Both the position numbers and the translations under genes were made by a program. Shown in pieces: positions 8,329 to 16,571 of a stretch of 21,502 nucleotides of DNA. Below the pieces are notes generated by a model that searched no databases, was not told where the DNA came from, and worked only from the letters and a program-made list of their open reading frames with translations. The stretch comes from an uncultured Lachnospiraceae bacterium. GTDB lineage: Bacteria; Bacillota; Clostridia; Lachnospirales; Lachnospiraceae. The stretch is taken from contig CAJTUZ010000036.1 in NCBI GenBank assembly GCA_910579735.1, positions 1-21,502 on the forward strand, written 5' to 3'. Every line of letters starts with the position of its first letter. Position 1 is the stretch's first letter.

Positions 8329-11226
8329 CTATGAGATCTTTTTCTTTTTCCGGATAGCTTCCTCCGGTTTTGTTGTCATGACTTTATAGCAGATCGTATT
8401 GCGCGGGAACTCATCTTCAAACGGTACTTTGGCCTGTTCTACCCACAACAGGCCTTTCCCCGGTTCTCCTGATTTGATATAGGCCTCTTCTTCCTCCGAC
8501 AGATCCAGATGTTCCGCTAAAAGTTTTGCATCGTCCCCGGCCTGGTTTAACATGACAATAAAGTTGGTAGTGTCCAGTATGTTCTGGATCTCAGGCGACC
8601 GGAAAAGATCCTTGATATTTTGTGTAATGCCGCTCGGTATGCCGCCCCATTTTCTAAAGCGCTTCCAAATCTCCACGGAATAAGCCGCAGTGATAGGACT
8701 TCTGAGTAAAAGGTGAAATTCGTCGATATCAACCCATGTATATTTTCCTTTTTCCCGGTTATCGGCCACCCGGTTCCAGATCGTATCCTGTATGATCAGC
8801 ATAGTCAGATCACGCTGGTTGGAATTCATCTCCTTTAAGTCAAAACAGACTAACCGGGAATTAATATCAACATTGGATCGATGGTTAAAATAAGACAGGC
8901 TGCCGGTTACATATCTCGATAATGCGATCGACAGATACTCTCCGATGGACTTTTTTTCCGCTTTCATGCTTCGAAGTTCGTTATATAAGTCCGTCAGTAT
9001 AGGCATATTTTCAGGAACCGGATTTTTTTCAAATCTACTGTAGATGTTCTTACAGGCCTCATCAATGACTGCAACTTCATTTTTTCCGAGGCTGGCATTA
9101 TTCCCAAGGATCAGCTCACACATCGAAACTATAAAGTTGCATTTTGCTGATATTGGATCATAATCCCGGTCCTCATCATTCTGTGCCGTAAGATTGATTT
9201 CCATTGGATTAATATAAATATTGGAATTAAGCGCTATCCGGATAATCTGGCCGCCAAGCATCTTGACGAGCCATTTATATTCACCTTCCGGATCAATGAT
9301 CAGTCTGTCATCCGATGTCTTTAAGAACATGTCCAGAATTTCCCGCTTAATAAAAAACGTTTTTCCAAATCCCGGCATCCCAAATACCAATCCATTCGGA
9401 TTGACCAGATGTTTCCGGTTAACCATAACTACGTTGTTACTCAGCGTATTCATTCCATAGTACTGTCCGTTACTCGAAAACAGTTCTTTTGTTGTGAACG
9501 GAATAAAAATCGCCATGTCTGTCGTGGTAAATGTTCTTTTGACATCGACCATGTTATTTCCAAGCGGCAGGGAGCTCATATATCCCTGCTCCTGCCGGTT
9601 ATCCAGCCGGATGAGCCGGCACTGATAGGATGCAAGGATACCGTTTAACTCAAAAATGTTATTTTCAAGCTGTTTTCTCGTTTTGGCTGTCTGTACTACT
9701 GTGATAACCGCATTAAACAGCTTTTCATCTTTCCTCTGCAGATCGCTGTACAGCTTATCTCCTGCACTCTTATAAGTCTGCAGTTCCGGCGGCAGAAGAT
9801 CCATGTCATAGCCTTTTTTCACAGCATCCTTCTGTTCACTTTGGATCATAGCCTGAAGATTGATTACGTTATTTTTTGCTATATTCAAAGCATCTTTTCG
9901 CGGAATGTTATCACCATGGATCGTGATCCAGATATTGCTGTTTAAATTGAGCATATCTGCTATGATACGGTCTTCCATATCCGAGGCAAAAATTTGGATA
10001 TAGTTGACTGCTCCGATGCGGTCGCCTACGCGGAAATATCTCGCAGCATTTAGTTCCGGCCCGGATTTGAAAGAAAAGCTCTCCGGCGCAATAAAATCCT
10101 TACTGGATAATCCGGTTTTTACCGGCATGTCCCAGTTCCAGAGCAGTTTTTCCGTTGTCGCCGGGTGGAATATGCGGAAGATAAGCTCCAGCCTCTCATA
10201 TCCATTCAAAAGCCGCGAACGGCTGTTAAGCCGCTTCAATTTGCTTTCAATCTGCTTCGTGATCTTATTCAGTTTAACTTTGGCGCTTTTATAATCCGTC
10301 GCATGGATGCCGTACGTTAAATACCGTTCTTTACTGAGATTATTTGTTCCCTTTGAAAACCTCTCTATCTGCATGTCGGAATACTCCTTACGGACCATAT
10401 CATACTTATCATCCTGCATCGGAAGTTCAAAATTACGAGAATAACTTCGCTGATCGAGTTCCATATTTCCATAATTAAACTCAAAATGGATATCCGGTTC
10501 AAAATAGTTTATTAAAGAACACCATCGTTCAAAAAGGATATTTTTTGGATCATTGTCCAAAAGCTCATAATTGATATCCTCATACATAATCGTCTGCGTA
10601 AAATATCCATCCGCAGACTCAAAAATACCATCCTCGTACGGTATTTTGTACGGGATGGTATCCTGTGCTGATTCCGGTATGCCGCCTTTGATCTTGGCTT
10701 TTTTAACGGCCTTTTCCAATTCTTTTTTGACTTCCTTGTCAATCGGACCTTTTAATGGTATCATGATTTTTTTATTTACAAATTTTCTTCCGACACGAAT
10801 CTCTGTCGACTCTCCTGATGCTCGGATCCGATTGATCTCTTCCTTTGACTTTCCCCGGAACACGATCTGCTCCACCTCCTGTTTTAATTTTTCCTCTTCC
10901 TGTAGCAGATCATACAGGTTGTCAACCTGATAAGGGCGATCAGTGTTTCTAACGAAATGACTTTCGTAGAAGTACTTGATATGTTTTTCCATTCCCAGGT
11001 TGTCCTTTTTAAATAATATGATAAATGCTGCCGGCCCGCCGCTTATCATGATTCCAAGAACTGCTATTGTGAGATCTGCTCCAATTTTATAACGCAGCAC
11101 ATAAAACACTGGAAGTCCGATAATTGCGGCCACTGTAACTGCTATTAACTGTCTTTTGGTGATCCGCAGACCAGGTATGTTCATTTTGACATTGGAAAAG
11201 TCCTTTGTCATATTAATATATGCCAT
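8329..11226 (-). CDS. virB4: PrgI-VirB4 fusion, type IV secretion ATPase
   Basis: The 965-residue protein joins two parts usually encoded separately. Residues 1-110 look like PrgI: MAYINMTKDFSNVKM start, RITKRQLIAV, two membrane helices (about 28-44 and 51-73) and a RPYQVDNLYDLLQ end. From about 120 to 965 it is a VirB4/TraE-type ATPase: Walker A GMPGFGKT (616-623), IDPEGEY (644-650), and a Walker B segment TWVDIDEFHLLL with D835/E836. The frame is open throughout, so this is a genuine fusion in this assembly. VirB4 powers assembly of the mating channel at the inner membrane. AGGAGGATTACT precedes the ATG, 14 bp after the VirB6 stop, and the operon continues into the M23 gene. Confidence 0.93.
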   Translation of the reverse strand: MAYINMTKDFSNVKMNIPGLRITKRQLIAVTVAAIIGLPVFYVLRYKIGADLTIAVLGIMISGGPAAFIILFKKDNLGMEKHIKYFYESHFVRNTDRPYQVDNLYDLLQEEEKLKQEVEQIVFRGKSKEEINRIRASGESTEIRVGRKFVNKKIMIPLKGPIDKEVKKELEKAVKKAKIKGGIPESAQDTIPYKIPYEDGIFESADGYFTQTIMYEDINYELLDNDPKNILFERWCSLINYFEPDIHFEFNYGNMELDQRSYSRNFELPMQDDKYDMVRKEYSDMQIERFSKGTNNLSKERYLTYGIHATDYKSAKVKLNKITKQIESKLKRLNSRSRLLNGYERLELIFRIFHPATTEKLLWNWDMPVKTGLSSKDFIAPESFSFKSGPELNAARYFRVGDRIGAVNYIQIFASDMEDRIIADMLNLNSNIWITIHGDNIPRKDALNIAKNNVINLQAMIQSEQKDAVKKGYDMDLLPPELQTYKSAGDKLYSDLQRKDEKLFNAVITVVQTAKTRKQLENNIFELNGILASYQCRLIRLDNRQEQGYMSSLPLGNNMVDVKRTFTTTDMAIFIPFTTKELFSSNGQYYGMNTLSNNVVMVNRKHLVNPNGLVFGMPGFGKTFFIKREILDMFLKTSDDRLIIDPEGEYKWLVKMLGGQIIRIALNSNIYINPMEINLTAQNDEDRDYDPISAKCNFIVSMCELILGNNASLGKNEVAVIDEACKNIYSRFEKNPVPENMPILTDLYNELRSMKAEKKSIGEYLSIALSRYVTGSLSYFNHRSNVDINSRLVCFDLKEMNSNQRDLTMLIIQDTIWNRVADNREKGKYTWVDIDEFHLLLRSPITAAYSVEIWKRFRKWGGIPSGITQNIKDLFRSPEIQNILDTTNFIVMLNQAGDDAKLLAEHLDLSEEEEAYIKSGEPGKGLLWVEQAKVPFEDEFPRNTICYKVMTTKPEEAIRKKKKIS

Positions 11227-11240
11227 AGTAATCCTCCTGT

Positions 11241-12137
11241 TTAATGGGCATTAAAAATGCTTGCCGTGATATTTCCAACTTTAAACATCATCATTGCCAA
11301 ACCGAGGCCACAGCCGATTATCATGATAAACGCCTGCTTAAAGTCTCCCGCTGTACCAATTCCAGAAACAACACCACCGTATAGAGCAAACAACAGCAGC
11401 ATAAATGGCCCTTCAAACGCTACCGCTAACATTTTTCTGGTATAGTTCATTCCAACCTGTGACCATTCTCTGTTCATCCATGTAGCATTTGGTATACTTG
11501 CTGCAGAAGCATAGATTAAAAATTCCAGAAACCACATGGCCACACGGATATAAATAATCGCGCCAATTGCAAGGATTACAACATTTCCAACGGCTAGTAA
11601 AATCAGATCGCCAAGTAATTCAAATATCATGCCGAGAGAATAGTCTCCATTGGGTTGCGGAATAAACTGGTCTAAAGCAAGTCCATTTCCAAATGTCCCA
11701 ACTGTCGTTCCTGCTATATTCCCGGTCACTTCCGCTCCCAGCTTAAAAAACCACATTACAATTTCAAATGATTTGCTACATAAAAATACACATATCACGC
11801 AAGTAAACAACAATACGATGAGTTTTTCAAAGATCTGCCCTCCCATCTGATTGCTTTCTTGCAAAAGATGCACAAGCTCCCATGCTAAAATACAAGCTAT
11901 AAAGCAAGCTGCTAATGGAACAAAAGCGCTTTCTGCAATATTTTTTACTGTGCCATAGGCATTCGAATTCCAAGCCTCAGGAGTCTGAATTAATGTCTGG
12001 GAAGAACTGGTTATATTATTATTTAATCCATCGAACATAGTCATAAATAGTTTATTACACAATGAATAAAGACCATTATACATGCCCTCTAAGATTTTTT
12101 GACCTAATTCATGCGCAAATTCTGATATATCTAACAT
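11241..12137 (-). CDS. virB6: VirB6/TrbL-like polytopic channel protein
   Basis: The 298-residue product has an amphipathic N-terminus and about six hydrophobic helices (roughly 68-88, 104-122, 168-190, 192-212, 237-258 and 268-286). This is the topology of VirB6/TrbL-like channel proteins in Gram-positive elements. The conserved-looking stretch SAASIPNATWMNREWSQVG (211-229) lies between helices and KMLAVAFEGPF follows. It lies directly between Maff2 and VirB4, the standard order in Tn1549-type transfer modules. AAAGGAG precedes the ATG. The assignment rests on topology and gene order, since VirB6 proteins lack catalytic motifs. Confidence 0.88.
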   Translation of the reverse strand: MLDISEFAHELGQKILEGMYNGLYSLCNKLFMTMFDGLNNNITSSSQTLIQTPEAWNSNAYGTVKNIAESAFVPLAACFIACILAWELVHLLQESNQMGGQIFEKLIVLLFTCVICVFLCSKSFEIVMWFFKLGAEVTGNIAGTTVGTFGNGLALDQFIPQPNGDYSLGMIFELLGDLILLAVGNVVILAIGAIIYIRVAMWFLEFLIYASAASIPNATWMNREWSQVGMNYTRKMLAVAFEGPFMLLLFALYGGVVSGIGTAGDFKQAFIMIIGCGLGLAMMMFKVGNITASIFNAH

Positions 12138-12152
12138 TTTGTCACTCCTTTA

Positions 12153-12359
12153 TCAGATTCCTGCAAATATCTGCGGAACTAATGTCATTCCAATTGCAAC
12201 TATTCCGGCCCCGCCAATCGCTTTAATAATTCCTTCTGACATTTTTCCAGAACTTTGATTTGAGTATCCGGATAATGCATCTACTACTCCAACCACTGCT
12301 ATAGCTCCGCCTACGATATAGATAAGCGTCTGTATTGCATCCTGAATAACTGTATACAT
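12153..12359 (-). CDS. Maff2 family small membrane protein
   Basis: The 68-residue product has two hydrophobic helices (about 8-27 and 46-66) joined by a short polar loop (DALSGYSNQSSGKMSEG). This matches the Maff2 family of mobile-element proteins, which sits upstream of VirB6 and has the size and topology of a VirB2/TrbC-like pilin. Pilin function is inference. AGGAGG lies about 7 bp before the ATG. It is the first gene after the leader with terminator at 12407-12439, so its expression, and that of the T4SS genes behind it, may be set there. The gap to VirB6 is 15 bp. Confidence 0.88.
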   Translation of the reverse strand: MYTVIQDAIQTLIYIVGGAIAVVGVVDALSGYSNQSSGKMSEGIIKAIGGAGIVAIGMTLVPQIFAGI

Positions 12360-12379
12360 TTATTTTCCTCCTATCTTGT

Positions 12380-12397
12380 ATCCGGTCTTGTCCGGAT
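12380..12397 (-). promoter_or_regulatory. Short hairpin between leader terminator and Maff2 RBS
   Basis: Perfect 6-bp arms ATCCGG/CCGGAT with a 6-nt loop, lying between the terminator and the AGGAGG of Maff2. It could protect the 5' end of a processed mRNA or take part in an alternative fold; the role is inference. Confidence 0.5.
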
Positions 12398-12406
12398 TTT
12401 CGCAAT

Positions 12407-12439
12407 AAAAAAATCTCCCTGGTTTATTCCAAGAAGATT
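12407..12439 (-). terminator. Strong intrinsic terminator or attenuator before the Maff2-VirB6-VirB4 genes
   Basis: In minus-strand RNA, 12439-12429 pairs with 12422-12412 over 11 bp including two G-U pairs, with a 6-nt loop. It is followed by seven U (plus-strand A-run 12407-12413). It stands 48 bp before the Maff2 ATG, and no promoter-like sequence fits between them. Either transcription of the T4SS genes begins upstream and must pass this terminator, or a weak unrecognised promoter lies downstream. Confidence 0.75.
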
Positions 12440-12467
12440 CGTTGACAGTACCATATTCAATTTTAAA

Positions 12468-12487
12468 TTTATGCGATATCGCATAAA
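12468..12487. repeat. Palindrome variant with ATAT centre
   Basis: A 20-bp perfect palindrome, TTTATGCGATATCGCATAAA, in the Maff2 leader. Both central changes relative to the common form (ACGT to ATAT) keep dyad symmetry, which favours a symmetric DNA-binding role. Confidence 0.9.
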
Positions 12488-12528
12488 ATTTTTGTCGGCG
12501 GCCGGGCCAGATTAATTCTTTTTTTCAT
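12469..12528 (-). CDS. Possible 19-residue leader peptide
   Basis: ATG at 12526-12528 preceded by GAGGGAAAGCG; the frame reads MKKRINLARPPTKILCDIA and stops at 12469-12471 inside the palindrome. It ends 29 bp before the terminator stem, the geometry of a translated attenuator leader. Nothing shows that it is expressed; short chance ORFs are common. Confidence 0.25.
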   Translation of the reverse strand: MKKRINLARPPTKILCDIA

Positions 12529-12548
12529 CGCTTTCCCTCGCTCATATA

Positions 12549-12564
12549 TATGCGACGTCGCATT
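12549..12564. repeat. 16-bp palindrome copy (one end mismatch)
   Basis: A 14-bp perfect core ATGCGACGTCGCAT at 12550-12563; the last position is T instead of A. It lies 12 bp after the VirD4 stop, at the start of the Maff2 leader. Confidence 0.92.
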
Positions 12565-12575
12565 TCTGTTTTTTT

Positions 12576-14375
12576 CTAAAATATAATAACTTTGTATTGG
12601 TCATGTTTATGGAATGTTATATTTACAGACTCTTTCGCTTTTAATTTTTTTCTATACTTAGCAAAATCAAAAGTATTTCTCTCATCATAGTCTGCCGTAT
12701 ACTTATAATTAGGATGCATAGTTGTGTCATATTTATCCGAAAAAAATGGCGGCAATCCGGAAATCCTTACTATACATTTATTCCTGTCCATCGTGCTTAG
12801 TTCATATATATTTTTCAGTTCCCGTCCGGTTTTGTTATAATTCATGCCAGTACTTTCGTTTTGGCTGTATGTTTTTGATTCGTTCCAGAGGTCTATCGTC
12901 TCTTTTCCGAGCATTTCTTCCAGATTTTTTAACGTTGATGTTTCCTGACCGCCTAAAAATATCGATGTATCACAGTTACCTGTAATCGTTTCGGCCGCAT
13001 CCTTATAGTTATCTTTGAGTTGGCTTTGCGTCTGCAGCATCATGACAACACTTATCAAACGGCTTCGGATAGTCGCAATCAAAATTTTAAATCCGGGAAT
13101 CTTGCCAATATTAGCAAATTCGTCAAGGATAAACTGTACCGGCGTTCCTAGTTTTCCCTTCATTTCCTTATCTGCCTTATAGCATAGAACATTGAACATC
13201 TGTGTGAACATGATAGCCGGAAGAAAGTTATAAGTCGTATCTGTATCGGAAATGATGACATACAGTATTGACTTCTGTTCGGCATCTCCGTATGTATCAA
13301 AGTGAAGTTCATCAAAAGAAACAAGTTCTGCAACCTCCGGAATATCAAAAGGCGACAAATACGAACCGACAGAAATTAGTATACTTTTTGCCGTTTTTCC
13401 GGCAGCCTTCTTATATTTTTTTCGTTGTTTTACTGCAAAATGTTTCGGATTCTTCTCTGCGAGTTCACTGAAAAGCATATCTACTGCATTTTCAAATGTT
13501 TCATCCTCCTCTCTGACTTCATCCGCTTCTAACAATTCCAATAAGGTTGGAATATTTTGTTCTTCCGGCGGTGCCTCATACCATAAATATCCAATAGCTG
13601 CCTGCAACCATAATAAAGCTGCCTGATCAAAAAACGGATCCGGCGGCGTACCGCTATCCGGCGGCTTAAGATTCGTGTAAAGCGTATTAGCCAAAGTCAG
13701 AATATCTTTAGGTTCTCTAATATAATGAAAAGGATTGTAGTGCATGGAATTTTTCATATCTATTGTATCCAGGACAAATATCCGGTAGCCTTTCTTTTCA
13801 AACAGATTTCCGGTTTCCGGAAGTAAGGTGCCCTTTGGATCAGTCAAGACATAGCTGCTATGTAGCTGATACAAATTTGGTTTAACAAATCCGAAAGTTT
13901 TTCCAGATCCGGTTCCTCCATATACTACTACATGCTTATTTCTGTTCAAATTGAACTTTGCCATACGCGGACTCATAGAAAGACGCTCTGTTTGCGATAA
14001 TATAATGTTATAGTATGGATCTTTGTCTATAAAAGGTTCTATATCTTCTTTGGTTCCCCAGCGGGCCGACCCGTATTCTTCGCCAAGCCTTTCGTTTTTA
14101 CCGTGTATCTTGTTGTACCACTTAAAAAGCCAAACTATAAGCAGTCCTATCGATATTCCTATGATCAAATCATGCAAAGTAAACCGTGGAAACACTTTAT
14201 ACAGATATGCTGTGTTTTTTATAAATTTATTCAGATTACCATCGCATAATCTGTATAGTTCTGCAATTCGGCTCATAAAAAGACATGAAATGAAATAGGG
14301 TAGCAAAATCATCATACGCTTTTCCAAAGGTTTATTCATAAAGTCTTTTACGTAGTCTTCTATTTTTTTAGTCAT
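12576..14375 (-). CDS. virD4: VirD4/TraG-type conjugative coupling ATPase
   Basis: The 599-residue protein delivers the relaxase-DNA complex to the secretion channel. Two N-terminal membrane helices (about 20-36 and 65-84) are followed by the ATPase core. Walker A is YGGTGSGKT (152-160), with ending LTDPKGTLLPETGN shortly after, and Walker B is VQFILDEFANIGKIPG (413-428). The QTQSQL segment (448-453) is typical of TraG/VirD4 proteins. The length is usual for the family. The ATG at 14373-14375 has AAAGGATCT upstream and the 22-bp palindrome 14389-14410 just before it. The upstream neighbour is PcfB, its usual partner. Confidence 0.95.
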   Translation of the reverse strand: MTKKIEDYVKDFMNKPLEKRMMILLPYFISCLFMSRIAELYRLCDGNLNKFIKNTAYLYKVFPRFTLHDLIIGISIGLLIVWLFKWYNKIHGKNERLGEEYGSARWGTKEDIEPFIDKDPYYNIILSQTERLSMSPRMAKFNLNRNKHVVVYGGTGSGKTFGFVKPNLYQLHSSYVLTDPKGTLLPETGNLFEKKGYRIFVLDTIDMKNSMHYNPFHYIREPKDILTLANTLYTNLKPPDSGTPPDPFFDQAALLWLQAAIGYLWYEAPPEEQNIPTLLELLEADEVREEDETFENAVDMLFSELAEKNPKHFAVKQRKKYKKAAGKTAKSILISVGSYLSPFDIPEVAELVSFDELHFDTYGDAEQKSILYVIISDTDTTYNFLPAIMFTQMFNVLCYKADKEMKGKLGTPVQFILDEFANIGKIPGFKILIATIRSRLISVVMMLQTQSQLKDNYKDAAETITGNCDTSIFLGGQETSTLKNLEEMLGKETIDLWNESKTYSQNESTGMNYNKTGRELKNIYELSTMDRNKCIVRISGLPPFFSDKYDTTMHPNYKYTADYDERNTFDFAKYRKKLKAKESVNITFHKHDQYKVIIF

Positions 14376-14388
14376 ATAGATCCTTTCT

Positions 14389-14410
14389 TTTTATGCGACG
14401 TCGCATAAAA
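14389..14410. repeat. Palindrome copy, extended to 22 bp, before VirD4
   Basis: The 16-bp core at 14392-14407 is extended by three more complementary pairs on each side, the longest copy in the window. The core ends about 17 bp before the VirD4 start. As RNA it could form a 9-bp stem with an ACGU loop. Confidence 0.95.
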
Positions 14411-14465
14411 TGTTTTTCGACTCGGGTTGCTTATCTTTGTATATCAGATCGGTTACGATGTTTTT

Positions 14466-15077
14466 CTACCGCATCCCGTTTTCTATCCCGATCTGCAACC
14501 CTACGCAAAAAAAAGCGAGTTTCGCCTTAACACTTTCCCGCTCCTTCTGCTTGTTTTTTAAACTCCGCTTATTCGGACTTTTATTTTTCTTTTCTTTTTC
14601 AGCATTCATATAGCTTTTACAAGATTCCTGCAGAACATGAAATATCATATCTGTATCTTTTCCTTCAAAAAAGACCATGTAAGCAGGCTTGTCCGGATTA
14701 TTGTCATCTTTCATAGCAGAGTATTTAACGCCATATTTTTTACATTGTTCATCAAAACTTTTCATAACTTCGGCCGTAAGCACCTCATCCAGTTTATGTA
14801 CCTTCCCGGATTCCCGAAGTTTTGATATATCAATGTTATTTTTTGAATATTTCACATCTCGGGTTTTCTTAAATGCTACACTTTTCACTGCTTTCATGAC
14901 GTTTTCAGTCGTAAAATCACCGCCGTTAAGAATCAGCAGACAGATTCCTTTAACTACAGTTTGGCTTGTTTTAAATGTTTCTTTAGCGATCTTATTGGCT
15001 GCCTTTAAAGAGTTTCCCGCCGCTTTTACTCCATCGTCTATCATTTTGGACGTTAGTTCGTCGCTCATACTTGGCAT
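14466..15077 (-). CDS. pcfB: PcfB/DUF3801 family protein
   Basis: The 203-residue soluble product contains the family segment IDISKLRESGKVHKLDEVLT (84-103), followed by KKYGVKYSAMKD and YMVFFEGKDTDMIFHVLQES, which I recognise from DUF3801/PcfB proteins. The C-terminus is Lys/Arg-rich and probably disordered. PcfB-like proteins act as relaxosome or coupling accessory factors in Gram-positive conjugation, and their gene commonly precedes virD4, as here. AGGAGGTGTGAT lies directly before the ATG at 15075-15077. A 90-bp gap containing the longest palindrome separates it from virD4. Confidence 0.9.
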   Translation of the reverse strand: MPSMSDELTSKMIDDGVKAAGNSLKAANKIAKETFKTSQTVVKGICLLILNGGDFTTENVMKAVKSVAFKKTRDVKYSKNNIDISKLRESGKVHKLDEVLTAEVMKSFDEQCKKYGVKYSAMKDDNNPDKPAYMVFFEGKDTDMIFHVLQESCKSYMNAEKEKKNKSPNKRSLKNKQKERESVKAKLAFFCVGLQIGIENGMR

Positions 15078-15100
15078 ATCACACCTCCTGATTATTAATT

Positions 15101-15943
15101 CTACCGTGCATAGCTGTCACGCTGCATTTCTGTCTTTTCCCGTTGCATGTCATTCTTTTCTGCATTCCGAAATTCAACAATCTTCTTGTTATCTGCAAGT
15201 TTTTCCCTAACGGAATCACGATTCCTTATACTCTGAGCCGCTTTCTCCAAAGCATCAAGTTTTTCAACAGCCTTATTGAATTTCTCATATTGTTTGGCAT
15301 ATTTTGCCTGGAATTTTGAATACAGTTTTTTCAACATAGCAAAGAACTTGTTTTCTTTACCACTGCCTTCTGTCAATGCTTCTTTTCCAGACATTATCTT
15401 GACCGCATTTCCGGCATGAAACATTGCTGCTCCGAGCTCTGATTCTACTCTTTCAATCTTTTCAATTGCTGTTTTCATTGCCTGCTCATTACTCCTGGCA
15501 TCATCCCTCAGTTGTATCATTTTTTCCTTAATACCAAGAAAAGTACATACATTATTCAACGCAGATATCCCGATTTCCTTAAATTTCTGAATGATCTGCT
15601 TTGCCGCAGTATCAAGACTCTTGCCTATACTTTGCAGATTGTGATATCGTCCTTCTATCTGCGTCCTGATCTCTTCCACATTATTTTCCAATTTCGCAGC
15701 CGTAGAAAAAGGAATGATATTATCCGCCTTTGTTGTCGTCTGTGATAAATTATCAAGCTGCATCTTATTTAATTTCATTTTAACGCTTGCTAATTCCTGC
15801 TGCATAGCCTTATAATTCTTCTCCATCTCCGTCATCTGATCCAATAACATATGAATCTGTTGTTCCTCCATTGTCATGCTGTGATCTTTCAGGATGTTCA
15901 TGAGTTCTTTTACATTGTTTGAATTTTCTCCTATAATGTTCAT
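15101..15943 (-). CDS. DUF6674 family coiled-coil protein, long paralogue
   Basis: The 280-residue soluble protein starts MNIIGENSNNVKELMNIL and continues as extended coiled coil. A middle segment (about 105-150, ending KEIGISALNNVCTFLGIKEK) and an AGNAVKIMSGKEAL segment near 207-220 match my memory of DUF6674 proteins of Lachnospiraceae mobile elements. The last 60 residues are Lys/Gln-rich and helical. It is a paralogue of the next upstream gene, which it follows after a 45-bp leader nearly identical to that gene's own leader. Function is unknown; a cytoplasmic accessory role is suggested by its place between the replication and coupling genes. Confidence 0.82.
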   Translation of the reverse strand: MNIIGENSNNVKELMNILKDHSMTMEEQQIHMLLDQMTEMEKNYKAMQQELASVKMKLNKMQLDNLSQTTTKADNIIPFSTAAKLENNVEEIRTQIEGRYHNLQSIGKSLDTAAKQIIQKFKEIGISALNNVCTFLGIKEKMIQLRDDARSNEQAMKTAIEKIERVESELGAAMFHAGNAVKIMSGKEALTEGSGKENKFFAMLKKLYSKFQAKYAKQYEKFNKAVEKLDALEKAAQSIRNRDSVREKLADNKKIVEFRNAEKNDMQREKTEMQRDSYAR

Positions 15944-15985
15944 TTTTGTACCACCTTTCTTTTATTTTTTATGCGACGTCGCATA
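15941..15985 (-). repeat. 45-bp repeated leader, copy 1
   Basis: Start codon, AAAGGTGGTAC ribosome binding region, AT-rich spacer and palindrome. It matches 16523-16567 at 44 of 45 positions; the single change lies within the ribosome binding region. Confidence 0.9.
15970..15985. repeat. 16-bp palindrome between the DUF6674 paralogues
   Basis: Perfect TATGCGACGTCGCATA, ending 27 bp before the start of the long paralogue and 4 bp from the 15989 stop of the short one. Confidence 0.95.
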
Positions 15986-15988
15986 TTT

Positions 15989-16525
15989 TTAATTTAATAG
16001 TTTTTCTGCACTTCTTTCGATTTTTTCAGCTGCCATTTTCATTACCTGCTCATTACTTCGGGCATCATCCTGTAGATATATCATTTTTTCCTCAATACCG
16101 AGAAAGATGCATACATTATTCAGGACAATTCTTCCTATATCCTTATATTCCGTAACAATCAGTTTTGCACCAGCATTGAGGTCTTTCCCTATATTTTGCA
16201 GATTTTGATACATTTTTTCAGTATGTATTCTGACTTCTTTCATATTGTTTACTACCTGTGCAGCCTCCTGTGTGGCTTCCATTATTGGAATAATATTGTT
16301 TGCCTTTATTGGAGCCTGTGTTTGTAACAGACTGTCAAGTTGCATCGAATTTAGTATCATTTCAGCACTTTCCAATTCCTGCAGTAGGGTCTGGTAATTG
16401 TTTTCCATCTCATCTATTTTTTCTAACAACATATGAATTTGGCATTTTTCCGTTGACTTATTGCACATTTCCAGAATGTTCATAAGTTCCTTAACATTAT
16501 TTAAATTTTCTCCTATAATGTCCAT
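15989..16525 (-). CDS. DUF6674-like protein, short paralogue
   Basis: The 178-residue product starts MDIIGENLNNVKELMNIL and aligns with the first two thirds of its downstream neighbour, including QIHMLLE, MQLDSLLQ, GRIVLNNVCIFLGIEEKM and DDARSNEQ. It then stops, lacking the last 100 or so residues of the long form (the AGNAVKIMSGKEAL segment and the Lys-rich tail). It is therefore a tandem duplicate, either truncated or specialised. The ribosome binding site (AAAGGCGGTAC) and leader are shared with the long form. A coiled coil is predicted through much of it, so the two products could hetero-oligomerise (inference). Confidence 0.8.
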   Translation of the reverse strand: MDIIGENLNNVKELMNILEMCNKSTEKCQIHMLLEKIDEMENNYQTLLQELESAEMILNSMQLDSLLQTQAPIKANNIIPIMEATQEAAQVVNNMKEVRIHTEKMYQNLQNIGKDLNAGAKLIVTEYKDIGRIVLNNVCIFLGIEEKMIYLQDDARSNEQVMKMAAEKIERSAEKLLN

Positions 16526-16567
16526 TTTTGTACCGCCTTTCTTTTATTTTTTATGCGACGTCGCATA
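16523..16567 (-). repeat. 45-bp repeated leader, copy 2
   Basis: Partner of 15941-15985; it includes the start codon, RBS and palindrome. It shows that the duplication unit contained the regulatory leader as well as the gene. Confidence 0.9.
16552..16567. repeat. 16-bp palindrome upstream of the short DUF6674 paralogue
   Basis: Perfect TATGCGACGTCGCATA; spacing to the start codon (27 bp) equals that of the copy at 15970. Confidence 0.95.
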
Positions 16568-16571
16568 TAGC

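Noticed and set aside
8547..8732. Short minus-strand frame inside VirB4
   Set aside because: It is an out-of-frame reading within an intact VirB4 ATPase gene.
12442..12470. TTGACA followed by an AT-rich stretch on the plus strand
   Set aside because: It would drive transcription against all genes, and no good -10 lies at 16-18 bp.
14689..15210. 173-codon plus-strand open frame
   Set aside because: It is antisense to PcfB and the DUF6674 gene, has a Ser/Phe/Leu-biased shadow composition and lacks a ribosome binding site.
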